Part shown: piece by piece, positions 1 to 9,020 of the stretch
Numbering within the stretch: position 1 is the stretch's first letter
How the letters are laid out: each line of letters starts with the position of its first letter
NCBI RefSeq assembly: GCF_947286155.1
Contig: NZ_CAMYPD010000008.1
Coordinates: 10,882 to 74,881, forward strand
Origin: an uncultured Tessaracoccus sp.
GTDB taxonomy: Bacteria; Actinomycetota; Actinomycetes; Propionibacteriales; Propionibacteriaceae
Direction: 5' to 3'
Length of the DNA stretch: 64,000 bases
Made by a program: the position numbers and the translations under genes
Notes under the pieces: model-generated
The model's database searches: none
Seen by the model: only the letters and a program-made list of their open reading frames with translations
Told to the model about the DNA's origin: nothing

Positions 1-771
1 GGTGTCGACGCCGATGGTGTCGTACATCGGCGCGGGCAGCTCTCGGGCTCGCGAGCCTTCGACGACGTCGGAGTGTCCGCCGCAGCCGTGGTCAAGGTGC
101 ACCACCTTGGCATCCGACGGGGAGTATGCGTTGGCGCACGCACCGAACAGTGTGCCCAATGAGCCGCGAAGCGGCACGAAATACCCACAGGTGCCACAGT
201 TGGCGGGCGCTTCGCGGGAGCCTTCGTCGGAGGGCCCGGGTGCCCCGCGCAGCCACCGTTCGGCGGCTTGGTCGCGGCCTTCGAGTGACAGCACGCGCTC
301 GCGGCCCAGCCCGAGTTCGGCCACCGTCGTGCGCAGCTGCACCCACTCGTTGGGGTCGGCGTCGGCGGGGAGGTCCGTCGCGGCGAAGCCGGGTTCGAGG
401 CGCGGGTCGTTGTCGGGGGTTGCCATGAGCAGGCCGGGCGCGATGTCGCCGGGCTCGATGCGATCCTCCCACGGCACCCACTCGGGCGCGACGAGGGCGC
501 CTTCTTGCGGGCTCAGCGACACCTCGTTGACGGTCGCCTTCTTCGCACGCGAGGCGCGCACGAGCGTCACGGCCCACACCCAGTTGGGGTATCCGGCGAG
601 CTCGCAGGCGAACGTGTGCGTGGCGATGCGGTCGCCCACCTCGGCTTTCACTCCGAGGTGTTCTCCGACGGCGTCCGCGCCGGAGACTTCCTCCGCGGCC
701 ACGCGTGCCATGTCGACCGCGTCCGCGACGATTTGGTCGAGCTTCGGTGCGCGAGTTTTCGCAGCTGCCAA
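1..771 (-). CDS. DUF3027 family protein, 3' end outside window
   Basis: Function unknown. The minus strand from a TTG at 771 gives 257 codons that stay open to the window edge, so the C-terminus is missing. The core YPNWVWAVTLVR and a late Cys/His set (NCGTC, then HLDHGCGGH) fit the actinobacterial DUF3027 family; the Cys/His set may bind metal (inference). The TTG start is chosen because GGAGAAG lies four bases upstream, inside the last codons of the cold-shock gene. Only one base separates the two genes, so they should share an mRNA. The pairing with a cold-shock gene is common in actinobacteria and hints at a role linked to RNA or growth, which the sequence does not prove. Confidence 0.8.
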   Translation of the reverse strand, partial: MAAAKTRAPKLDQIVADAVDMARVAAEEVSGADAVGEHLGVKAEVGDRIATHTFACELAGYPNWVWAVTLVRASRAKKATVNEVSLSPQEGALVAPEWVPWEDRIEPGDIAPGLLMATPDNDPRLEPGFAATDLPADADPNEWVQLRTTVAELGLGRERVLSLEGRDQAAERWLRGAPGPSDEGSREAPANCGTCGYFVPLRGSLGTLFGACANAYSPSDAKVVHLDHGCGGHSDVVEGSRARELPAPMYDTIGVDT

Positions 772-772
772 G

Positions 773-1156
773 TTACTTCTCCAGTTCTTCAGCGACGCGG
801 CGCAGCACCTGCGCGGCCTTCGTCGCCATCTTCGGGTCAGGGTGGCGGTTCGCGCGGTACCCGTTGCCGAGCCCGTCGAGCATCTGGATCAGATCTTCGA
901 CGATCACCGCCATCTCCTGCGGTTTCTTGCGCGATGCCTTCGACAGCGACGGCGGCTGGTCGATCACGGTGACGTTGAGCGCCTGCTCGCCGCGACGGCC
1001 GTCGATGACACCGAAATCTACTCGCTGGCCGCTATGCAGCGCGGCAACACCGTCGGCGAGCGCAGTGGAGCGCACGTACACGTCGCCACCGCCGTCTTTA
1101 GTAATGAATCCGAAGCCCTTCTCCGCGTCGAAGAAGCGCACCTTTCCGGTAGGCAC
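773..1156 (-). CDS. Cold-shock-domain protein with C-terminal extension
   Basis: This is a 127-residue RNA/DNA-binding protein. Residues 1-65 form a cold-shock domain: it opens PTGKVRFFD and has RNP motifs KGFGFI and VYVRS, the second replacing the usual VFVH. Residues 66-127 are an extra helical, charged tail, longer than a 67-residue CspA and typical of the actinobacterial two-part version. The start is GTG at 1156, preceded by AGGAAAG about 11 bases upstream; the open frame further upstream runs into nagB and lacks family similarity. The DUF3027 gene follows after one base. Confidence 0.85.
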   Translation of the reverse strand: MPTGKVRFFDAEKGFGFITKDGGGDVYVRSTALADGVAALHSGQRVDFGVIDGRRGEQALNVTVIDQPPSLSKASRKKPQEMAVIVEDLIQMLDGLGNGYRANRHPDPKMATKAAQVLRRVAEELEK

Positions 1157-1205
1157 GTCGAACCCCACTTTCCTACGATGTTCGACCTCCCAGTCTACCG
1201 AGCAC

Positions 1206-1958
1206 TCAGAGAGACTGGAAATGTTCCTTGTAGCGCAGCTTCGAGGCTGCCTTTTCGTCCACGACGACGATCGCGTCGGGGTGGAATTGGAGCAGCGACG
1301 CAGGGCAGACCTGGCTGACGGGGCCCTCGACCATCGCGGCGATGGCGTCGGCTTTGCCTTCACCTTGAGCGATCAGCACTGCGCGGCGGGAGCGCATGAT
1401 GGTCGCGGGGCCTTGCGTGACCGCGTGGGTGGGCACTTCGTCGATGGAGTCGAAGAATCGAGCGTTGTCAGCGCGGGTTTGCTGCGTGAGTGGGACGACG
1501 TGGGTCGTGGCCGCGAACGAGGTGAACGGCTCGTTGAAACCGATGTGGCCGTTGGCGCCGATGCCGAGCACCTGCACGTCGATGCCGCCGGCTGCTTCGA
1601 TGTCGGCGTCGTACTGGGCCGCGGCGGCGTCCATGCCATCGGCGAGACCGTCGGGGACGTGCACGTTCTCGAGCTGCATCCCGAGCGGCTCGGTGACAGT
1701 GCGCTGGATGACCGCGTGGTAGCTCTCGGGGTGATCGTGCGGGATACCGACGTACTCGTCGAGCGCGAAGCCCTGGACGGCGGAGAGCTTGAGGCCGTCT
1801 TCGCGCGCCATGCGCGCGAGCTCGGCGTAGAGGCCCAGCGGCGAACTACCGGTGGCTAGGCCAAGCACCGGATTCTGCGATGCGCGCAGCGCCTCCGCGA
1901 CGAACCTGGCCGACACGTTCCCAACTTGAAGGGCGTCTGGGCAGATGACTACTTGCAC
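1206..1958 (-). CDS. nagB: Glucosamine-6-phosphate deaminase
   Basis: The product is a cytosolic enzyme that converts glucosamine 6-phosphate to fructose 6-phosphate and ammonia, linking amino-sugar catabolism to glycolysis. The 250 residues match the usual NagB length. Visible motifs are the phosphate loop GLATGSSP near residue 34, ALDEYVGI near 65, and the family signature GIGANGHIGFNEP near 132. The start is GTG at 1958 with CAGGAG a few bases upstream. It is followed by the cold-shock gene on the same strand after about 50 bases. No other amino-sugar gene lies in the window. Confidence 0.93.
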   Translation of the reverse strand: MQVVICPDALQVGNVSARFVAEALRASQNPVLGLATGSSPLGLYAELARMAREDGLKLSAVQGFALDEYVGIPHDHPESYHAVIQRTVTEPLGMQLENVHVPDGLADGMDAAAAQYDADIEAAGGIDVQVLGIGANGHIGFNEPFTSFAATTHVVPLTQQTRADNARFFDSIDEVPTHAVTQGPATIMRSRRAVLIAQGEGKADAIAAMVEGPVSQVCPASLLQFHPDAIVVVDEKAASKLRYKEHFQSL

Positions 1959-2071
1959 GGTACTCCTGACTCTCTATCTAGCCCCTAGCCTAGGCCGAAC
2001 ACCCAGGCGAGGTCGACGAGGCGTCGACTTGCGGCACTGGCGCAGCGCCGAGTGCCCCGTAGAATAGGTGC

Positions 2072-2743
2072 ATGGCCAGCTGGAAAGACGGAGCGGCGTA
2101 CGCCCCCATCGAACGCCCCGACGGTTTTGCCACGCCCCATGCCAGCCCGCTCAGCGTGGCCGAGCCGCCCGAGCAGGCGACGCCCGGGGCTGTGCCGCGA
2201 CCTGCTACCATCCAGCCTGTACCGGTTCCGCCCCTCGACGGTGCTGTGCGGGCCGCGAAACCGTCCCGCGATCCTCAGACGCCGTTCGCCGTGCAATCCG
2301 CATTGATGACCTCCGTGCCGATGCTCAGCGACGGCAACCGCGACCCAATGGCACCGTACGCCGTCACGACGGCCGCCCCAGTGTCGGTGCCCGACGCGCC
2401 TCCCCCACCGCCGCCTCATGCCGTCCCGCTGCCCCTGTCGCCAGCGCAAGGATCGACGTCGCAGGGGTCGGCGAACATCCTGCTGTGGTTATGCGCGGGG
2501 ATGTGTCTCGTCGGGGTACTGCTGCCCGCGGGCGCGCCGATTCTCATGGTGCTGGCGGGTGTGCTGAGCGTGTTGCGCGTTGAGACCGCAAACAAATTGG
2601 GTGGCGCGGTCGTCGGGTTGGGTGCGACGCTGCTCGCCATCCAGCTGCTGTTGCCACTGGCGGATGTCTCCCCGCTGTCTCGCCTCGCGGGGCTCGGCTT
2701 CGGCATCGGTTTTGGCGTACTCGCCACGCACAAGTCCGCCTGA
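2072..2743 (+). CDS. Proline-rich membrane protein of unknown function
   Basis: I do not recognise a family. The 223-residue protein has a Pro/Ala-rich, probably disordered region over residues 1-135, including a run of six prolines, then two or three hydrophobic segments (about residues 138-160, 175-192 and 203-217) with short loops. This suggests a small multi-pass membrane protein with a cytoplasmic tail, as in DUF4190-like proteins. The start is supported by TAGAAT at 2060-2065 followed by six bases and ATG, a leaderless promoter arrangement. It stands alone and is followed by a repeat-rich gap. Confidence 0.7.
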   Translation: MASWKDGAAYAPIERPDGFATPHASPLSVAEPPEQATPGAVPRPATIQPVPVPPLDGAVRAAKPSRDPQTPFAVQSALMTSVPMLSDGNRDPMAPYAVTTAAPVSVPDAPPPPPPHAVPLPLSPAQGSTSQGSANILLWLCAGMCLVGVLLPAGAPILMVLAGVLSVLRVETANKLGGAVVGLGATLLAIQLLLPLADVSPLSRLAGLGFGIGFGVLATHKSA

Positions 2744-2766
2744 TCAGCGACTGGATCCTGGCCGAT

Positions 2767-3024
2767 GGTTGAGCCGCCCGCGGAGCGGGCGCGTCGAAAC
2801 CACGTCCGTACCCGATGGTTGAGTAGCGCCGAAGGCGCGTATCGAAACCATCCTCACGACCGCGATCTAACCCAATATCCACACGCGTTTGCTACAGAGG
2901 GCGGTTTCGCCTTGTTTTGGGAAACCCGTGTGGATATTGGGTTAGCTCCGTCGCCTCCTCGATGGCCGGGCGCGGCGCGCCCGCCCCAGATGGTTGAGCT
3001 GGCCCGAAGGGCCGAGTCGAAACC
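2767..3024. repeat. Three REP-like palindromes
   Basis: Three copies of a dispersed element lie at 2767-2801, 2817-2849 and 2992-3024. Each begins GGTTGAG, contains a GC-rich self-complementary core, and ends TCGAAACC. The copy at 2817 has the full GGTTGAGTAGCG...CGTATCGAAACC form. The 294 bases from 2744 to 3038 hold only these and the 77-bp hairpin. Confidence 0.85.
2868..2944. repeat. 77-bp two-tier hairpin element, copy A
   Basis: The outer arms TAACCCAATATCCACACG and CGTGTGGATATTGGGTTA are almost perfectly complementary over about 18 bases. Inside lies a short second stem (GGCG-GTTT-CGCC). Two further copies of identical length are at 22361-22437 and 44543-44619. No poly-T tract follows either arm. 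Confidence 0.85.
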
Positions 3025-3038
3025 ATCGCCGGCAGGCA

Positions 3039-3459
3039 TCACAGACCGAGCACAGGAACGATGCCTCCAGACCGACAAAAGCGTCGGGATTCCGGGTGAT
3101 GAGCAACATGCCTTCGGCCGCCGCGACGGCTGCGATCAGCAGATCGGCCAACCGTCGACGCGGGTGACGACTCCGCGCGCGAGCAGCGGCATACACGTGA
3201 CCGTAGGCGCGAGCCGCGGAAACCCCGAACGGGATTGGTTCAAAGGTCGCTTCGACGCGTTGAAGCCTGTCTTGTCGACGTGCCCGCTCGAGAGGATCGG
3301 CGGTAGCTGCAGGCCCGGCCGTCAGTTCAGCCAGGGTGACCGAGCAGATAGCGAGCTTTCCCGGAAGCTTCCCTGGCTAAGCAGTATCGAAAGGTCGATG
3401 ACTGCAGAGGTGTCGAGCAACGCGGTCGGATGCTCCGCCTCACGCCCGCGGCTCAGCAT
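3039..3459 (-). pseudogene. VapC-like PIN toxin, two frameshifts
   Basis: This is the partner of the Phd-type antitoxin just upstream, whose end it overlaps by 20 bases. From ATG at 3459 the frame encodes TALLDTSAVIDL, a PIN N-terminus, then shifts near 3357-3364 into a frame reading CSVTLAELTAGPAATADP. That frame continues to LADLLIAAVAAAEGMLLIT and shifts again near 3063-3068 before GIVPVLGL and the stop. Adding one base at each point, both in G/C runs, restores a VapC of about 140 residues. As read, no complete PIN active site can be made, so the toxin should be dead. Confidence 0.75.
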
Positions 3460-3694
3460 CCTGAATCACGGCGCCATCGATGTCCTGCATGAACGCATCG
3501 CTGTCGATACTGGGGGACCCTGCAAAGTTTCGCTCTACGATGCTGAGATCCACAACCCTCGCACGGTGCAGAGGAACGACCTCGGCCACCGGGCGTTCGT
3601 GACGAGTAACCACGAATGACTGGCCTTCGTCGACAGCGCGCAGAATCCGCGCACTGTCATTGCGCAGTTCCCGCTGACTGATGCTCTGGGCCAT
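3440..3694 (-). CDS. Phd/YefM-family antitoxin
   Basis: This small antitoxin and autorepressor has an N-terminal DNA-binding Phd fold (MAQSISQRELRNDSARIL) and a C-terminal toxin-wrapping tail. It is 84 residues from ATG 3694; a GTG at 3703 in frame is an alternative start. A perfect 7-bp inverted repeat sits immediately upstream at 3704-3720 and is the likely operator. The downstream PIN toxin gene overlaps its end but is frameshifted, so this antitoxin is probably an orphan. Confidence 0.85.
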   Translation of the reverse strand: MAQSISQRELRNDSARILRAVDEGQSFVVTRHERPVAEVVPLHRARVVDLSIVERNFAGSPSIDSDAFMQDIDGAVIQDAEPRA

Positions 3695-3703
3695 GCGCCC
3701 CAC

Positions 3704-3720
3704 GTAGCACGCAGTGCTAC
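3704..3720. promoter_or_regulatory. Probable antitoxin operator palindrome
   Basis: GTAGCAC-GCA-GTGCTAC is a perfect inverted repeat with 7-base arms directly upstream of the phd-type start. This is where an autoregulating Phd dimer would be expected to bind. Confidence 0.6.
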
Positions 3721-3759
3721 ATCACTTTACGGGTGATTGAACGCCGTCCTGACCCAGGT

Positions 3760-3794
3760 GGTTGAGTAGCGAGCGAAGCTCGCGTATCGAAACC
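3760..3794. repeat. REP-like palindrome
   Basis: A complete copy of the dispersed element: GGTTGAGTAGCGAGCG, a short loop, then the complementary half ending TATCGAAACC. It sits between two divergent TA promoters. Confidence 0.85.
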
Positions 3795-3804
3795 ACACCC
3801 GTCT

Positions 3805-3829
3805 GGTATCACGTTGGTATCATCACGTT
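3805..3829 (+). promoter_or_regulatory. Leaderless promoter with direct-repeat operator
   Basis: The repeat GGTATCACGTT is followed at once by GGTATCATCACGTT. The second copy contains the -10 box TATCAT at 3818-3823, six bases before the ATG at 3830. Binding of the RHH antitoxin to these repeats would cover the -10, as expected for TA autoregulation. Confidence 0.55.
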
Positions 3830-4033
3830 ATGGCGATGACACTTCGACTGACGGAATCCGACGAGCAGGCGCTGACTGCGCTCGCGGAGGCCGACGGGGT
3901 CAGCAAACAGGAAGCCACGGTCCGAGCGATTCGCGAGGCTGCTGCGCGTCGCGGACACCAGGCACACGTCGCAAAGGCTTCCGCTCGCGTCCGCACTCGA
4001 TACGCCCAAGTCATCGAGCGTCTCGGACAGTGA
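3830..4033 (+). CDS. RHH-type antitoxin of a Doc toxin
   Basis: The 67-residue protein begins MAMTLRLTESDEQALTALAE, a ribbon-helix-helix beta strand and first helix as in CopG/RelB-type antitoxins, and ends in a basic helical tail. The start follows TATCAT plus six bases, so translation is probably leaderless. Its stop overlaps the toxin start as GTGA, which indicates coupled translation. It should neutralise the adjacent Doc and repress its own promoter. Confidence 0.85.
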   Translation: MAMTLRLTESDEQALTALAEADGVSKQEATVRAIREAAARRGHQAHVAKASARVRTRYAQVIERLGQ

Positions 4034-4413
4034 TCACCTATCTGACCACCGAGGACCTGCTGGCGCTCACGGCAGACCTCGGCGTCGGCCCGGTCCGAGA
4101 CCTGGGCTTGATCGAGGCCGCTGCCCACCGACCGGCCGCCTCGCTCTGGGGCGACGACGCCTACGCGTCGCTGGAGCTCAAGGCCGCTGCGCTCTTGGAC
4201 TCGCTCGTCAACAATCATCCGCTGGTGGACGGCAACAAGCGTCTCGGGTGGCTGGCGGCTCTGGTGTTTCTCGATCTGAACGGAGTCTGGATCGAGGCTC
4301 CAGACGACGACGCGTACGACCTTGTCATTGAGGTCGCGAGCGGTCACGTGGAGCTGGCTCGCATTGCCGACGCGTTCGCCAGCTGGTCTCGGACGTCACC
4401 GGCTAGCGAATGA
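4030..4413 (+). CDS. doc: Doc-type Fic-fold toxin
   Basis: Doc-family proteins phosphorylate elongation factor Tu and stop translation; this activity is family knowledge. The 127-residue product carries the Fic loop HPLVDGNKRLGW at about residues 62-73, which matches HxFx(D/N)GNKR except for Leu in place of Phe. The GTG start at 4030 overlaps the antitoxin stop by four bases. Unlike the neighbouring vapC, the frame is intact and all visible catalytic residues are present, so this TA pair looks functional. Confidence 0.9.
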   Translation: MITYLTTEDLLALTADLGVGPVRDLGLIEAAAHRPAASLWGDDAYASLELKAAALLDSLVNNHPLVDGNKRLGWLAALVFLDLNGVWIEAPDDDAYDLVIEVASGHVELARIADAFASWSRTSPASE

Positions 4414-4481
4414 GGAACCATCCACATCAGGCCCGACGACCCGATCTCCCCGTAGCGTGAAAAACACAGAGGGAGATCCCG

Positions 4482-5392
4482 ATGACTCAACAGCCACCGA
4501 ACGACCCATACCGCAACTCTGTTCCACCACCGCAGCAACCACACTGGCCACCACAGGCTCCGCCCGGGCAGCCGTTCCCACAGGCGGGGCAACAGCCGCA
4601 CCCACCCTCAGCAGCCCCCATACCCTCAGCAGCCCGGCCCCTGGCAGGAACTCCGGCAACCCGGCATTGTCTCCGGCGCGGTCAAAGACGGCATGAAGAG
4701 CTGGGCAAAGGAGAAACTCATCACCTACGGCATCATGGCGGCGATTGTGCTCCTCGTTGCTGGGCCCGTATTCCTATGGTCGATGTTCGGTCGCAGCAGC
4801 GGAGGCCCGGCATCGAGCACTACTCGCGACGACGCGCCCGCCGCGACGAGCGCCGCCACCCCCTGGCGAATCTAAGAGAGGCGAGGACTCCTCCTCGGAT
4901 CAACCCGCAGACGCCGGCGTCCTGCAGTTCACACTCCCGGATGGATGGAGGACGGAGAAGAACGAGGCGAGCGAATCCGACATCTTGGAGTATCAGGTCA
5001 GCCAGGGCGACACGTGGACCATCCTGTTGGCCGGATGCAAGCCTGTCGAGCAGGACATGACGCTTTCCGAGCGCTGCGAAGACGCTATCGAGTTCGAGGC
5101 ATCCGGAGAGCAGAGCAACGTCGGGCCTGTTTCAATCAGTCAGTCTGGCGACGATGCGGTCAAGTGTGCAGTCTCCGTGAACGACGCCGTGACGGGCGGG
5201 CAGGAGGCCGTTGTCACGTATTACTTCCTGCAGCAGCCGGGTGAGGATCGCTACATCGAGATGCGGCTCAGCGGCCCTACCCCGACGAACGACCTCGACA
5301 TCAGCCCAGCGGACGTCAGGAAGACCCGCGACGAAGGACTCAAGATCGTCCGCGGCACCGCCTCCGCGGCTGGGTTTGATATCAATCGCTAG
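4482..5392 (+). pseudogene. Membrane-anchored exported protein gene, two frameshifts
   Basis: No family recognised. ATG at 4482 has AGGGAG upstream and opens a Pro/Gln-rich stretch. Near 4601-4607 the sense continues in the next frame (YPQQPGPWQELRQPG, then a membrane helix ending VAGPVFLWSMFG). Near 4850-4858, in a run of five C, it moves again to a frame running to the stop at 5392. The C-terminal 170 residues form a folded-looking extracellular domain (LQFTLPDGWRTEKNE, Cys at LAGCKP, SERCED and VKCAVS). Removing one C at each site rebuilds a single protein of about 302 residues: Pro-rich tail, one helix, outer domain. Both lesions sit in C runs. Confidence 0.65.
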
Positions 5393-5454
5393 CGTCCGAT
5401 CCCGCACCTCGGTACGCCCACTCCATGGGCTACTCGACGACCGGGAGACCGAAC

Positions 5455-5736
5455 GGATGATCAGCCGCCGCCGAAGGCGGCGAGTCGAAGTCATCCTGCA
5501 CAAAAACTGCAAAACTCGCCAACAGTCGCAACGCTCTCCGCTCACGCAAGCGTGAGGCACTCAACTAATGGCAAGTTTTGCAGTTTTCTCAGCCGACCCC
5601 CTCATCTCGATACGGCGACTACGTCGCCTACTCGATGGCCGGTTGTCCGCCGCCCCGGAGGTTGAGTAGCCCCCGGAGGGCGCGTATCGAAACCTCGCTG
5701 CGTCTCGATACGGCGACTACGTCGCCTACTCGACGG
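5455..5736. repeat. Four REP-like palindromes
   Basis: Copies at 5455-5496 (diverged), 5605-5638, 5660-5694 and 5703-5736. The copies at 5605 and 5703 are in the opposite orientation and share the core TCTCGATACGGCGACTACG. Positions 5393-5754 hold no gene; they hold these repeats and the hairpin at 5503. Confidence 0.8.
5503..5587. repeat. 85-bp two-tier hairpin
   Basis: Outer 18-base arms AAAACTGCAAAACTCGCC and GGCAAGTTTTGCAGTTTT pair with one mismatch. An inner stem CTCACG-CAAG-CGTGAG lies in the loop. It resembles in design, not in sequence, the other long hairpins of this window. Confidence 0.75.
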
Positions 5737-5754
5737 TCGGGGGAAGGCACGGGC

Positions 5755-6252
5755 CTACTCGACGACCGGAACCGTCGATTCCTCGACCTGCCCGAGCTGC
5801 ATCGGCCCGCCGCCCTCCCACGCGAGCAACTCGCCGAGGCGCGAGGGCCACACGACCTCAGGGAGCGCACCCAGACAAAACCATGCCTGGCGCTGCATGC
5901 GCTGGCGTTCCGTCGGCGTGAGCCCCGCAGGGTCTGGCTCGAAGCGCTCAACGTCGACACGAAAGAACGTCTCGTGCTGAATCAGGATGCGGTCGGAGTA
6001 GCCGTGGTGCACCTCGCGCTCAGCCACCGGGCCGCGCAGCTCCGACGCCGCCACCTCAAGGCCCGTTTCCTCCCACAGCTCACGCACCGCCGCCTCTCGC
6101 AGCGACTCCCCATCGTCCACACCACCGCCCGGGGTCACCCACCACCTGGACCCTGCGACGCCGGGATCAGAATCTTCCTGCAGCAGCACCTCGTCGCCCG
6201 CCACCACGAGGACGCGGGTGGCACGTCGGCGCTTCACCCTACGCGTCGGCAT
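5755..6252 (-). CDS. NUDIX hydrolase
   Basis: NUDIX enzymes cleave nucleoside diphosphates linked to another group; the substrate here cannot be told. The 165-residue product has the complete NUDIX box GGGVDDGESLREAAVRELWE...ETGL at about residues 42-65, with the metal-binding REL-x-EE core. The start MPTRRVKRRR at 6252 lies inside the end of cutC (14-base overlap), so the two genes form one transcript. The longer upstream frame has no family similarity. Confidence 0.9.
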   Translation of the reverse strand: MPTRRVKRRRATRVLVVAGDEVLLQEDSDPGVAGSRWWVTPGGGVDDGESLREAAVRELWEETGLEVAASELRGPVAEREVHHGYSDRILIQHETFFRVDVERFEPDPAGLTPTERQRMQRQAWFCLGALPEVVWPSRLGELLAWEGGGPMQLGQVEESTVPVVE

Positions 6253-6961
6253 CGGCTCGGCGCTCCCGCTCGCGAGCGGTTTCGTCGTCGATGAGTTCCC
6301 GCCACGACGCCACCAGCTCGGCGTCCACGTACGCCTTCCAAGAACCGCCCGGCCTGGCCGGCGAACCAATGTGGAACGCCCGCACGCCAGCGCGCACCAG
6401 CCAGGGCACATGCTCGGGCCGCAACCCGCCGCCGGCCATGATGAGCGATGCCAGTTGCGGGTCCTTTGCCACCGCGACGAGATCGTTCAGCCCGTGTTCC
6501 ACGCCGCGCACCGAACCGGCCGTCAGCACATTCGTCACCTCGCCGGGAAGCTCCTTCACCGCTTGCCAGGCGCGGCGCTGATCCAAACAGTGATCAATGG
6601 CCCGGTGGAACGTGTACGGCACACCCGACTCCCCCATGAGCTCCGCCATGACGCCCAAGTCGATCTGATTGGCGCCATTTAAGAACCCGACAACCACACC
6701 ATCGGCCCCGGCATCCATATACGCCGACGCCAGCCCCCTCATCCTGGTGATCTCGCCGCCGTCGGTGCTGAACCCCGCACGCAGCCGCAGCATGGGGCGG
6801 ATTTGAATCGACGTGACCAGTCGCGCTTTCTCGACCAGGTCAGGCTCGGGCGAGAGCCCGTCGTCATCCATGGTGCCGACGAGCTCGATGCGGTCGGCAC
6901 CCCCTTGCTCAGCACCGCGCGCGTCGCCGGCATGCAGTGCAATCACTTCCAGCAATGCCAT
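6239..6961 (-). CDS. cutC: CutC-family TIM-barrel protein
   Basis: The 240-residue protein has the CutC features: LLEVIALHAGDA at the start, IQIRPMLRLRAG near residue 53, TFHRAIDH near 117 and a closing HIGSPARPGG. CutC was first tied to copper homeostasis, but its activity is uncertain. It has AGGGGAC directly before the ATG and overlaps the NUDIX gene downstream. The copper genes csoR-copZ-copA are 43 kb away, so no copper link is visible here. Confidence 0.88.
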   Translation of the reverse strand: MALLEVIALHAGDARGAEQGGADRIELVGTMDDDGLSPEPDLVEKARLVTSIQIRPMLRLRAGFSTDGGEITRMRGLASAYMDAGADGVVVGFLNGANQIDLGVMAELMGESGVPYTFHRAIDHCLDQRRAWQAVKELPGEVTNVLTAGSVRGVEHGLNDLVAVAKDPQLASLIMAGGGLRPEHVPWLVRAGVRAFHIGSPARPGGSWKAYVDAELVASWRELIDDETARERERRADADA

Positions 6962-7027
6962 GTCCCCTAGTCTGCCCCAGCAGACCCTCTAGCGACGGCA
7001 ACTCGTCGATGAACCTCGGATAGGCGA

Positions 7028-7059
7028 CGAGGGCGGCCCCGCAATTGGGACCGCCCTCG
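7028..7059 (-). terminator. Hairpin downstream of groEL
   Basis: CGAGGGCGG and CCGCCCTCG form a strong 9-bp stem with further CCC/GGG pairing inside. It lies 25 bases past the groEL stop. No T-run follows, so termination is inferred from position and stability. Confidence 0.55.
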
Positions 7060-7083
7060 CTGCTGTTCAAGGGTGAACAGGCG

Positions 7084-8805
<1,722 letters not shown>

Positions 8806-8818
8806 TCACCCAGACCAG

Positions 8819-8845
8819 GTAGCACTCGCGCATGTCGAGTGCCAA
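8819..8845 (-). promoter_or_regulatory. CIRCE operator (proximal to groEL)
   Basis: GTAGCACTC, nine bases, GAGTGCCAA: two mismatches to the consensus TTAGCACTC-N9-GAGTGCTAA. It lies 107 bases upstream of the groEL start and is the expected binding site for the repressor HrcA. Confidence 0.85.
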
Positions 8846-8853
8846 CTTCATTA

Positions 8854-8880
8854 TTAGCACTCTCCTCCAAAGAGTGCAAA
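8854..8880 (-). promoter_or_regulatory. CIRCE operator (distal to groEL)
   Basis: TTAGCACTC, nine bases, GAGTGCAAA: a perfect left arm and one mismatch in the right arm. Together with the copy nine bases away it gives a tandem HrcA operator. Confidence 0.88.
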
Positions 8881-8889
8881 GGGATCCGG

Positions 8890-8950
8890 GGTTTCGACGG
8901 GGCTCAACCGCCGGAACGACGCAAGCACCGGGGCCTCGACAAGCTCAACC
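8890..8950. repeat. Two shortened REP-like elements
   Basis: GGTTTCGACGGGGCTCAACC (8890-8909) and GGCCTCGACAAGCTCAACC (8932-8950) keep the ends of the dispersed palindrome but have almost no core. They lie between the CIRCE sites and the end of the type VII-like operon. Confidence 0.6.
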
Positions 8951-9020
8951 GCCGGTATGGCTCAACACCGACGGCGCCCCTCGCGCGGTGCGGGGACGCC
9001 ATCGGGTCGTCTGGGGAACG

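Noticed and set aside
2..1318. 438-codon plus-strand open frame
   Set aside because: It is antisense to DUF3027, csp and part of nagB, has no family features, and reflects GC-rich codon bias.
4482..5392. Programmed frameshifting
   Set aside because: Two separate +1 events without slippery-site or pseudoknot signals are less likely than indels in C runs.
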